This document shows, in pieces, positions 20,598 to 29,202 of a stretch of DNA of 64,000 nt. Numbering within the stretch: the first letter of the stretch is position 1; every line of letters begins with the position of its first letter. Source of the stretch: Caecitellus pseudoparvulus (lineage: Eukaryota; Bigyra: Bicosoecida); NCBI GenBank assembly GCA_965644315.1, contig CBFFRQ010000081.1, positions 62,001 to 126,000 of the forward strand, written 5' to 3'. A model generated the notes under the pieces. It saw only the letters and a list, made by a program, of their open reading frames with translations, was not told the DNA's origin and did no database searches. The position numbers and the translations under genes are program-made.

Positions 20598-23468
20598 ATG
20601 GACGCCCAAGGAGGAGCACAGGATGCATTCTACACGCGTCGCTGGGCATTCTGCGGGTGCTCTGAGGATTCACTGGAAAGACATTTGGCATGGCTCTTCC
20701 CCCAAGCTAGCGCTGCTCCCAGTAAGCCCGCATGTGCTTGGCCAATTCGTGGCTCATGGCAGATTGCCACCGCTTCGCTGCTCGTCACAGCTTCTTTCCT
20801 CCTCGGCACCACCCTCCTCAAGGACTCACTGAAAGGAAGGAAGGCCAGCTATGGTTTCGACAAAGTGTCACTCTTGCTGCGCAAGCTTTGGCATCGGAAG
20901 CTGTGGCGCAACTGGATCACACTCCTGGCAGTGGGGCAGATGTGCCTGGCCTTCATCGAGCGGCCCAGTGGCTTCACCCTGCACAGCCACCAAAAAATCT
21001 TCTCTTCCTGGCCGCTGGAGCTCGTCATTTGCTTGTTTTACGTCCTGGACCTGTGGCTCAACGTTGTGCACAGGGGGTGGCGGAAGGCTATCTTCGGATG
21101 GCACAGGGTTGAGGTGGGCATCACGTGTGTCTTCCTCCTGGACATCATCACCAGCGCCAGTGGCTTGATCCCCTTCCAGTTCAGCCGCTTCTTCCGGCCC
21201 CTATTCATCATCTCCAAGCGCAGGCACATCCGTTTCTACTTCAGCAGCATCCTGGCAGCCGTGCCGTCCATGGTGCCGGTCATGATGTTCCTCCTTCTCA
21301 CCATTTTTGTCGGCGCCTTCATGGGCACAGTGCTCTTCTCCTCCAACACTGTCGGAGCCGGCGCACTGGCTAGCTTGAACTCCACACGCATCGACGCACC
21401 CCCGTATTGCTCAGTCTTCACCACCGAGTGCACGGACTACTTCCAGGACGTCTCCATTGCCATGTACACCACCTTCGACCTTACCAAGAAAACGAACTGG
21501 CCCCTCGTCATGCTGCCGCTGCTGGAAATTGCCCCGGCGTCAGGCCTCTTCTTCGTTGCCTTCCAGCTGTTGGCCCATTTCTTCGTCTTTCGCTTGCTTC
21601 TTGCTTCCGCGTTCTCTTCCTTCACCGCTCAGAACAGCGTCAAGTTCCTCGTTAGGCAGCACCTCACCCGCGCAGCGGTGCACCAAGCCTTCACATTGCT
21701 GGCTGATGCGCCAAATGGTATGACTCTCAAAATGTGGCGGAAGGTTGCAGCAGAAGTCGCCCCCTGGCACTCGCAAGATGCGTTGGATGTCCTCTTCATC
21801 ACAGCCCGAGGCCAGCAAGAGCTCCTTCGCGAAGAGGGATTTGCCTTGGCCTCGCGTTTGCTCAGTCTGGGCAGCACGCCCAGCCACATGTATGAAGATG
21901 CCGCTTTGCTCCCTCAAGACATGCAGGGCCGAGCAGCATCCACGGCACAATCCGCAGAAGGTCAGCTGCAGCAGAATCGGACAGGGGGGGACGCTGCGCA
22001 GCCACTCCTCGGGCAGCCGGCCCCTGCTCGTGCACAGAGTCAAGTGGCCCGCTGTCGAGCTCGCCTGCGAGACTTCTGCCAGTGGAAAGCGGTCGTGTGG
22101 GTCCTCGATGCAGCGATCCTGGCCGCGGTCGGCATTGAGCTTGCGCTGACGGCAGCTGTCTTTGACGGCAGCGGGTCAGCAACAGCACTCCGGAACTTGG
22201 TCGTGCTGTCTGACTTGGTTGTCATCGCGTTCCTAGCGGAAGCTATACTGAAAGTGTTCGCGCTTGGACCTACAGCGTACTGGTCGGATGCATGGCACAA
22301 GCTTGACGCGACAGTTGTGCTGGCGTCCACAGCCGCGCTCATCCTGCAGTCTGTCAATGCGCAGCGCTCCGCAAGCATGCTGAAAGTCACCATTCTCCTC
22401 CGTATGGGCCGCCTTCTTCGCGTGCTCCGTGTCCTCAAGCGTTTCGACACTGTACTCATGGCCATCCGGCGCATCTTGCCCATGATCTGGCGCCTTGGCT
22501 GTGTGCTCTTCATTGTGTTGTACACCTGGTCTATCTTGGGCATGGAGGCATTTGCAGGCACTCTGAGCCGGTCAAACACTCGAGTCGTGGCCTCCTCGTA
22601 TGGTGAGCGAGGCTTCTGGGTGCTGAACTTTGACAGCTTCTACTCCGCGTGCATCACCGTCTTCTCGCTCCTGCTGGAGACGCAGAGTCCCATGCTGGCA
22701 GAAGGCGCCATGGCAGCGTACGATTCATGGGGCCCCATGGTGTTCTTCGTCGCGTACACTGTCACCGTCGTTTGGCTTGTCTCCACAGTCATCGTCGCAC
22801 TGATCGTGCAGGGCTTCTCGGCACAGATCGTGGACTTGCAGCTCACCAGTAACGGCGCTGTGCACGTCTGGCGCCTGTTGACAGCCCAAGCGCAGATCAA
22901 ATGGAGCCGAACTGGCTCTCAGCGTCGCATGCGCCAATGGTTGCAGTTCCACCAGCGCGGCAAGCTCATGAACATAAACAACCGCCTGTACGGGCGATCG
23001 GCCATGGTCACCCTGCACGCTTATAAAGGCCACCACGTGCAGGTGCACTGGCCAGACATCGCACAAGCCGACAGTGCTTCACAGCTTGCCCCCCCGAGCA
23101 GTGGAAGCGCTGAAGAAAGAGCCCGGCTGCCGGGACATGGTGTCGAACTCAGCCCATCGCCAGCTGCCAGGAGCACGTCACAGACGTCACGACACGCAAA
23201 CCATGCTTCAGATGCTCCTGACCACCAAGCCGAGCTCGTCGGACTGCGGCATTTGGCCTTGTCAGAGTTTGTCTCCCTTCCTCACTTGTTTGCAGAGGCT
23301 GTTGAGGCGGACGCAGACGGTCCGGAAGCTGCTGCCACCATTCAGCACGTGCAAAGCTTGCTCAACGCAGCATCCAAGCAGCTGCAGCAAGTGCAGCCGC
23401 ACCTCCGCTCCCACATTGAGATGCCACAGAATTTGTACGAACTTGAGCTTCGATCCAGCTTCACTTGA
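20598..23468 (+). CDS. Two-pore channel-like cation channel (TPC family)
   Basis: Endolysosomal channels of this family have two six-helix repeats in one chain and respond to PI(3,5)P2, NAADP or voltage. A single exon encodes 956 residues. Repeat I spans about residues 100-400, with helices such as NWITLLAVGQMCLAF and LELVICLFYVLDLWL, a weakly charged S4 (RFFRPLFIISKRRHIRFYF), and a pore loop near 280-300 (SIAMYTTFDLTKKTNWPLVMLP). Repeat II runs from about 500 to 760, with a strongly charged S4 near residue 600 (LLRMGRLLRVLRVLKRF) and a pore near 680-703 (ACITVFSLLLETQSPM). So only the second sensor looks voltage-responsive, as in animal TPC1. The filters differ from known TPCs, so ion selectivity is open. 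ATG 20598 is chosen because the conserved promoter motif abuts it. Confidence 0.85.
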   Translation: MDAQGGAQDAFYTRRWAFCGCSEDSLERHLAWLFPQASAAPSKPACAWPIRGSWQIATASLLVTASFLLGTTLLKDSLKGRKASYGFDKVSLLLRKLWHRKLWRNWITLLAVGQMCLAFIERPSGFTLHSHQKIFSSWPLELVICLFYVLDLWLNVVHRGWRKAIFGWHRVEVGITCVFLLDIITSASGLIPFQFSRFFRPLFIISKRRHIRFYFSSILAAVPSMVPVMMFLLLTIFVGAFMGTVLFSSNTVGAGALASLNSTRIDAPPYCSVFTTECTDYFQDVSIAMYTTFDLTKKTNWPLVMLPLLEIAPASGLFFVAFQLLAHFFVFRLLLASAFSSFTAQNSVKFLVRQHLTRAAVHQAFTLLADAPNGMTLKMWRKVAAEVAPWHSQDALDVLFITARGQQELLREEGFALASRLLSLGSTPSHMYEDAALLPQDMQGRAASTAQSAEGQLQQNRTGGDAAQPLLGQPAPARAQSQVARCRARLRDFCQWKAVVWVLDAAILAAVGIELALTAAVFDGSGSATALRNLVVLSDLVVIAFLAEAILKVFALGPTAYWSDAWHKLDATVVLASTAALILQSVNAQRSASMLKVTILLRMGRLLRVLRVLKRFDTVLMAIRRILPMIWRLGCVLFIVLYTWSILGMEAFAGTLSRSNTRVVASSYGERGFWVLNFDSFYSACITVFSLLLETQSPMLAEGAMAAYDSWGPMVFFVAYTVTVVWLVSTVIVALIVQGFSAQIVDLQLTSNGAVHVWRLLTAQAQIKWSRTGSQRRMRQWLQFHQRGKLMNINNRLYGRSAMVTLHAYKGHHVQVHWPDIAQADSASQLAPPSSGSAEERARLPGHGVELSPSPAARSTSQTSRHANHASDAPDHQAELVGLRHLALSEFVSLPHLFAEAVEADADGPEAAATIQHVQSLLNAASKQLQQVQPHLRSHIEMPQNLYELELRSSFT

Positions 23469-23570
23469 ACAGCGTAACTTTGTCCAAATGTACATGTTTT
23501 TCGCAAGTCCCGGAATGAGTAACTTGCATGTCGAACTTCATATTACCACTTTTGTTCGTTATTCGTAGAA

Positions 23571-23652
23571 GCGCAGATGCCCGAGCGGTCTAAGGGGTTG
23601 TGTTCAGGTCGCAATGTATTCGTACTCGTGGGTTCAAATCCCACTCTGCGCA
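23571..23652 (+). tRNA. tRNA-Leu (CAG anticodon), left copy
   Basis: An 82-nt class II tRNA with no intron. The acceptor stem GCGCAGA pairs with TCTGCGC, the anticodon stem TTGTG/CGCAA holds loop TTCAGGT, a long variable arm follows, and the T arm is GTGGG-TTCAAAT-CCCAC. CAG reads CUG, the favoured leucine codon in this GC-rich genome. It is identical over all 82 nt to the inverted copy at 27428-27509. Confidence 0.97.
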
Positions 23653-23673
23653 AGCTTCTTTTTTCTTCTTTTT
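23653..23673 (+). terminator. Pol III terminators after the left tRNA-Leu
   Basis: A T6 run at 23659-23664 and a T5 run at 23669-23673 directly follow the tRNA. The first 18 bp after the tRNA body, up to the T6 run, match the downstream flank of the inverted copy. Confidence 0.8.
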
Positions 23674-26600
23674 CCATGGACAAAGTGGTCGACTGGATCT
23701 GACACCACAAACCGATACCCATTTCCTGAACTACGCAGCCACAGCCACACCAAATCTCAGCCGACGACAAAACCGAAAAGCAACGCAATGACCGAGAAAG
23801 ACACTGCAAGCTCAGAAGGGTGACCTGTCATTCTGCATCGAAACTCAGCCATGACTTCCACTGCCCTCTCAACACCCTCAGCCAAGCACTGCCATGCGCA
23901 TCACTCGTTCAACAACACAAACTGCCAATAAAACCTGCACCCCACAAGCCGCATCGATGTGCAGTGGTGCAGAAAAGCTATCCGACAACAAAACAACACC
24001 AAATGTCGCGCTTGAAGCACACAACAAAGGGCACATTCGATGCGCTCAGCGAGTGGTAATTGCGAACCAAGCGGGCTACAAACCAGTCAATTAATACCTC
24101 TGGCTGATAACGTGATGTGAAAACACGGCCCCGATCACACAGTGCAAGCTCTGCAATTAGCTGTCTACGCCTGAACAGCATCTGACAGAAAGCAAAGATG
24201 TACTGAAGAGAGCTGAGCGCCAAAGGTAGTTCCTTTGACGCTTCCAGGTTGATAGATACACATGTAATCGTGTAACAGCCAAATGAATGATGTTCTGCAA
24301 TGACATCCCGACGGAATTTTTTGTCACAGAAATAGGTAGCGGAATCGCAGGGTAAATATTCCCCGAATCGATACAAATATGGCACAACAAGTCATGATTT
24401 GCCAGCTGAACGCTCCAGAGAGTGACCCTTTGCACACAAAAGAACAATCCTTGCGCAAATAATTTCTCACGGTTCTCGAACAAACATCACTGCTACTCTG
24501 CTCAACGTGCTTCCGATGGCAATGGCATTGTTGAAATCAGTAGACTACCTTGAGGATGTAGGAACAAGCTATTGGTCGCAAGCAACATTTACTCCTTGGG
24601 TTGGATACTAGTCCGGTGCATCTTATCTGTGATGATCTTTTGAAGAGTGTGAAATCATCAATTCTTCCTCAATAAAGTTTCATCAGAAAGCCAGTTAAGA
24701 CTACTTCTTGAAGAATTGGTGAACAACAATCTCAAAAGCGCTGCAACGAACGTTGGAGAATCACACCAGATATAGGGAAAAAGCAATTTGTACGATACAG
24801 AGTTTGGTCAAGAACATGATTTGCTTTTCAACATCACACACAAGGCATTTGGTTGCAAGGAAGAGATTCATCCCTCTACAGTTAGGGAATCACGGCTCAA
24901 GCTGTCTGCGCAGACAGAATTACTCCTTGTTTGACACCACCCGTAGAACTTACATCGTACACAGTACGAATTCTTGTATCAGTGCGCTTGAGAAAGTGAG
25001 AAAATCAGGCAATTCAGAATGAAAGCACTCGATACTTTTCACCAGCAGCGTTATTTTCTTGGCTTTAATCTCCCTGCAAGTTTGTTCATGAAAGCCATGG
25101 ATTCGCAGCATTTTGGAAGCAATCTTGGCTTCTTCTTTCACTGGAACCCGACATTAACTCTATATCAACCCGCCATGCATTCATTGAAGAGGAAGTGGTT
25201 CTCCAAGTTCGGACGATATTCTCGGTTGATTTCTTTAAGAATTATTTGGCTACAGAGTTTGAATCGGGTCAAGTCTAAACCTCAAGCAAGGCATGCAGTG
25301 ATTTTGCTTAACATGGCTCAAGTGGGCCATAACTTCGTGAAGTGGGGTTTGGTTCTTGCCTCTCTGGAAATGCAACAAAGTATTTGAATGAAGAATGCTT
25401 TAGCATGGCATGCATTTAATAACCTGAAGTATTGTTCAAAGTGTAGAGCTTGTCTTGTTGACTTGAAGGAACTGTTCTTTTTGGCATCGTGAGGCGCTTT
25501 CTTTTGCTTGGTCCTTGTTTTAAAAGCTGCACAGGTTGAGGTAGTGAAATGATTTCATTCGACAAGAACCGATCTCGATCTAGGACTGATTCATGCGCAC
25601 TAAGATAGATATCTTTTGATGCACGTTGACCTCTTTAAATCTCTACTTGGTCTTGTTCAACATCAAGATTCCAGTGCAATGTGGAGCAAGGAACAATGCT
25701 TTGGAGTGGATACGATGTGAGATGCATCCACTTGCTTAAATCAAGGATCGCAAGTCTATTCAATGTCGCCTTTACTTGCTGAAAGGTATATTCCCAAGGA
25801 AGTTGAAGGACTGCGAAGGGTTCTCAAGCAAGATCCCGCATACATTCTTAAAGTATGTTTTGGTACAGAGGACATCGAAGGAGTGATTTGCGTCTTACAT
25901 TAGACTTGGTCCGGTTGCGCTTGAACGATTTCTTGGTTTTTCTGTCCTATACCATTCTTTTCTGACTTGTCACATTTAGCAAAGAGTGTAAGGATGTGTA
26001 CGCATGAATCGTCCAAGTTTCACGCATTGTTGGGAGTAGTTGGATGTTTTAGACTTTTTCCGGCTCACTACTTGTCCTTCCCAAGTTTGCAAGAGCATTC
26101 ATGCTTCTGGTTAAGTCGCGTGTTTCGTTTGTTCTCCTTGAGAAAGGAAGAGCATCATACAATACTCCATGTCTTTTCTTCTCGTAAATGCAGAGGGAAG
26201 GGATATCGTCCTCTTTGGGAAATTGTCCAAATGCCGAATCCTTTCAGCCGTTTTGACTCGAAAGATCTCGCTAAATGGATTCATGCTGTGCATTGTTTGC
26301 ATTCAGCGCAACATCAAGTTTCAGGAACGGTTCCTGCACGATGGACTGTCCATGGTCAGTCTGTATCCGCTGTACAGTTTAAACCATTATGTGCAAGTTA
26401 TCATGAAAATGTTTTGCTGGACGTTCCTGCCTTTCTTGGCAGACTGATTGTGTTTGGCTTTTGGCCGCGCATTTGATGACATCAGTGTTGAATTGTTCGT
26501 TTGGGAGTTGCTGCTTTTGGGTGGTATTCTTATGCTGTGTTTTGTTGCCTGCATGCTTTCAGTGTGGTAGAGTGCTAAATGTTGGTGGGAACTGAGATTG

Positions 26601-27175
26601 AGGTGTGTGTCATGGTGATCCCAATAAGTTCAGGATCAACAGATGTCTGTTCTTCCCCGCTTGGTTTCCTAAAGCTTCTTCAATGGACACATTGTTGTGT
26701 TAGAGGTCTTTTGTGGTGTTTGGCTGCAGGCTTTGGGCGTTGTGAAGTTGACATGCGAGGAATTTCTAGGGTTGAACGCATTGGTTTCTGGCATAGCGAA
26801 CGTTCCCATTAGCATGTGCGCTGTTTGACGTTTCAGGTGTTCATCTCTCTGCGCTCTGTCCGAATGGGGGCATTCTTGCATGTGCTTTCGGCGATCAGGC
26901 AGGCACCCTTCGCTGGGGTTTTCACGTTAACGGATGGGTCGACTCACTCAATGTTTCTTGTCGTGAAGACTTGTTCGCACACAAATGATGTAAAAAAAGG
27001 TTGTGGTCTACGTGAAGCAAAATCTTGGGCACTTCTGAAGTATTTCCTTGGGCTGTAACGCAGTGCTAGGTTGCCTTTGGCTGTAGAGGAAGCGAGTCAT
27101 CCAAAATGACGCTGCGTACTTCTGAAAGCCATGTGCGTGTAATATATATGCTGCTTGAGCTTTCGCTTCTGTCTT
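23674..27175. other. Low-GC island without convincing genes; candidate centromere or neutral AT-rich insert
   Basis: About 3.5 kb of sequence near 40-45% GC by eye, against well over 60% in flanking genes. No open frame exceeds 170 codons. The longest ones (25019-25387 and 25967-26476, plus strand) show no recognisable domain, codon bias or repeats. I saw no transposase, integrase, capsid, reverse transcriptase, terminal repeat or tandem satellite. The left part is A-rich and the right part (from about 25.3 kb) T- and G-rich on the plus strand. The island is bracketed by inverted tRNA-Leu genes. Confidence 0.6.
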
Positions 27176-27247
27176 GCTTCTGTAGCTCAGGGGTAGAGCG
27201 TCGCTTTCATAAGGCGCAGGTCAAGGGTTCGATCCCCTTCAGGAGCA
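27176..27247 (+). tRNA. tRNA-Met (CAT anticodon), elongator type
   Basis: A 72-nt tRNA. The acceptor GCTTCTG pairs with CAGGAGC, the D arm is GCTC-AGGGGTA-GAGC, the anticodon loop is TTCATAA, and the T arm is AAGGG-TTCGATC-CCCTT with discriminator A. The anticodon stem TCGCT/GGCGC has one end mismatch. It lacks the three G:C pairs next to the anticodon loop seen in initiator tRNA, so elongator Met is preferred. A CAT anticodon modified to read AUA is unlikely in a nuclear gene. Confidence 0.93.
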
Positions 27248-27249
27248 CC

Positions 27250-27255
27250 TTTTTT
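27250..27255 (+). terminator. Pol III terminator (T6) after tRNA-Met
   Basis: A run of six T residues starts three nt after the tRNA end. Confidence 0.85.
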
Positions 27256-27415
27256 CACTCACGACATCCGATTTTTGTCCGTTCTTTTGGATGGGAAGCA
27301 AGAATTGACGTTCGCATCCTTTTTTCAGAACTTGTCCGTTCGATGGGGCTTTCTTTTGTGATTCGTGATACTAATTCGCCGTGTGGTTCCTGTTCCAATG
27401 CCAGGCACGGCCATG

Positions 27416-27421
27416 AAAAAA
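27416..27421 (-). terminator. Pol III terminator (T6 on minus strand) after the right tRNA-Leu
   Basis: Six A residues on the plus strand follow the 3' end of the minus-strand tRNA-Leu by six nt. Confidence 0.85.
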
Positions 27422-27427
27422 GAAGCT

Positions 27428-27509
27428 TGCGCAGAGTGGGATTTGAACCCACGAGTACGAATACATTGCGACCTGAACACAACCCCTTAGACCGCTCGGG
27501 CATCTGCGC
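27428..27509 (-). tRNA. tRNA-Leu (CAG anticodon), right inverted copy
   Basis: The exact reverse complement of the 82-nt gene at 23571-23652. Identity extends about 4 bp upstream and about 18 bp downstream, so a short segment rather than the tRNA alone was duplicated or gene-converted. The two copies face each other across the low-GC island. Confidence 0.97.
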
Positions 27510-27673
27510 TTCTGGGGATGATGTTAAGTTTTGCATACATAAGAAAGAATGCGTGTTTTGTACGTATGTCCATTGCGCCTGAACTGTCTGAGGTAGGCAT
27601 AGTCTTTCATTTTTGATTTCATGCCATAGGGATTGTTGAGCATGAAGGTAGATTGAGAGTATGCAGAGTAATT

Positions 27674-29200
27674 ATGTCTTTCCTTCACGCAGCGCATTTT
27701 GTGATTGGTTTGCTGCACGCTGCGGAATTCGCTGGTCCTGGTCCGTGTGTGGAGCACTTGTTAGCGCACGCTGAAGAATGTTGTGGAGTGCTCCGACTGC
27801 TTTTCGGGTTGGAGCAGTATAAGAGGCGGTTTGAGTTGGCCTCTTGGGCTTCGTCTCTGATCTCTTCGTTGCGGGGTCGCCTAACTGCGCAGATTTCAGG
27901 CGATGCTCTGCGGAGCGTGGTTGCCGCACATGCTCAAGAGGGCCGCATTGAAAGGTCTCGGAACGGTGACCCCTGGTCGGCTTGCCTCTACATGTGTTAT
28001 ACCGTTGACCAGCTTCCACGGTGCTTGCCAGCGTTGCTGCATTTGCAAGGCGGACGGACAGACAAGGCGTCCACAGTGTTGCAGCTGGCCCTGCTGATGC
28101 TGGGCATCGCAAACACTGACCCTAGTGAGGGGAGCCCCTGGTTTGAGGCATGCACGGTCCAGAAAAGCTTCTGCCAGCCTGTTACTGAACAGCGTGCTCC
28201 TCTGGCACATGTTTTGGTCGTGGCCAAGGTGCCTCGGGCTGGAAAGTGCAAGACCAGGCTGGCAGCGTCTTTGAGCGGGTCGGGCTTCTCCACCCAAGCT
28301 TGCCATACAGCGGCCGAGGCATTTGCTCGAGCAAGCATCCAGGACCTGGTGACGAGGTACGGCAGTTTCGAATGGTGCAGGGCAACGTGGGCGTTCTTGT
28401 CCAGGCTTGATGATGCGAGGCAGCTCAGAGCTGACTTCGACGAAGCCGAGGGAGTGCTTCGCGCCTGTGATCTGCATGTTCCTAGCATCCAACTTTGCGC
28501 TGTTTCGAGTGCTGGGCTCGCGACTTCTCCACAGCCTCGTGACTCCAGACACGAGGCAGGTACTTGTCCAGCACATGGGTGGCAGTGCCGACAGACGAGG
28601 ACACAGTGCAAGAAGATGCACGATGCGCCATTCGCGCTTGGTTCTGTGTTGAGCTGGTTGGTGCCACATGCTTTATTTGTTGCTGATTGCCCCTTCAGGT
28701 CAGTTGTTTTGCTGGGCATGGACTCACCGACCCTCCCTGGCCATGTTGTTGAGCTTGCGGCACGACGAGCCGCCGCTTGTGGCGGCGCTGTCGCTCTGCC
28801 TTCCTCTGATGGTGGATACGTTTGCCTCGCGCTTGGGGCGGCAGCTGTGGTTGCCTGCAGCCACATGTGCCCAGGGGTTGGCGGCAGTCCTCGGCTGCGC
28901 GCAGGTGCGGCTTTCGACGGGGTCGGGCGACACCAAGCGTGGTCGACAGCCCGTGCCTTGGACCACCAGCTTCGCTGTGTCTTGCAGACTGGCCTACCAG
29001 TGTTTTTGCTGAATGAGGAGGGGGAGTTCGCCCAGGTTACCACTCCTTCGCTTGGCAGCATTCCAGCAAGCGGCTTCGTCGATGTCGACGAATTGAAAGA
29101 CTTGCTGTGCATTGTCGATGAAGCTTTGGGCGGTTCGGCGCAGCATGTTGCGCGCTGCCTCCGCTCAGATCCAGTGCTGCAGGCTGCCATCAAAGTATGA
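27674..29200 (+). CDS. DUF2064/TIGR04282-type nucleotidyl- or glycosyl-transferase with a helical N-terminal extension
   Basis: The C-terminal two thirds match the bacterial family of MobA-fold transferases often called selenodomain-associated transferase 1. Signature blocks are LVVAKVPRAGKCKTRLA near residue 182 (nucleotide-binding loop), VVLLGMDSPTLPG near 347, LPSSDGGYVCLALG near 376, and FVDVDELKDL near 467. The biochemical reaction of this family is poorly known; a sugar-nucleotide substrate is expected. The first 180 residues are helical, Cys-containing and unrecognised. The segment around residues 270-330 does not resemble the family and may hide an unspliced intron, and the start is uncertain: 27653 (GTG-like frame extension), 27674 or later. 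Its stop lies 2 bp from the convergent SPFH gene. Confidence 0.68.
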   Translation: MSFLHAAHFVIGLLHAAEFAGPGPCVEHLLAHAEECCGVLRLLFGLEQYKRRFELASWASSLISSLRGRLTAQISGDALRSVVAAHAQEGRIERSRNGDPWSACLYMCYTVDQLPRCLPALLHLQGGRTDKASTVLQLALLMLGIANTDPSEGSPWFEACTVQKSFCQPVTEQRAPLAHVLVVAKVPRAGKCKTRLAASLSGSGFSTQACHTAAEAFARASIQDLVTRYGSFEWCRATWAFLSRLDDARQLRADFDEAEGVLRACDLHVPSIQLCAVSSAGLATSPQPRDSRHEAGTCPAHGWQCRQTRTQCKKMHDAPFALGSVLSWLVPHALFVADCPFRSVVLLGMDSPTLPGHVVELAARRAAACGGAVALPSSDGGYVCLALGAAAVVACSHMCPGVGGSPRLRAGAAFDGVGRHQAWSTARALDHQLRCVLQTGLPVFLLNEEGEFAQVTTPSLGSIPASGFVDVDELKDLLCIVDEALGGSAQHVARCLRSDPVLQAAIKV

Positions 29201-29202
29201 GC

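Noticed and set aside
25019-25387. Open frame of 122 codons in the low-GC island
   Set aside because: Length is expected by chance in AT-rich DNA, and no motif, start context or nearby promoter element supports it.
25967-26476. Open frame of 169 codons in the low-GC island
   Set aside because: No similarity I recognise, and composition does not differ from the surrounding non-coding sequence. A degraded mobile gene cannot be excluded.
23653-27427. Integrated virus-like element or transposon
   Set aside because: The low GC and tRNA borders raised the idea, but no integrase, capsid, polymerase or transposase fragment, no terminal inverted repeat other than the tRNA genes, and no direct target duplication was seen.
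27721-27731. TGCGGAATTCG near the start of the transferase gene
   Set aside because: One mismatch to the motif and inside the open frame; it could instead mean the true start lies further downstream.
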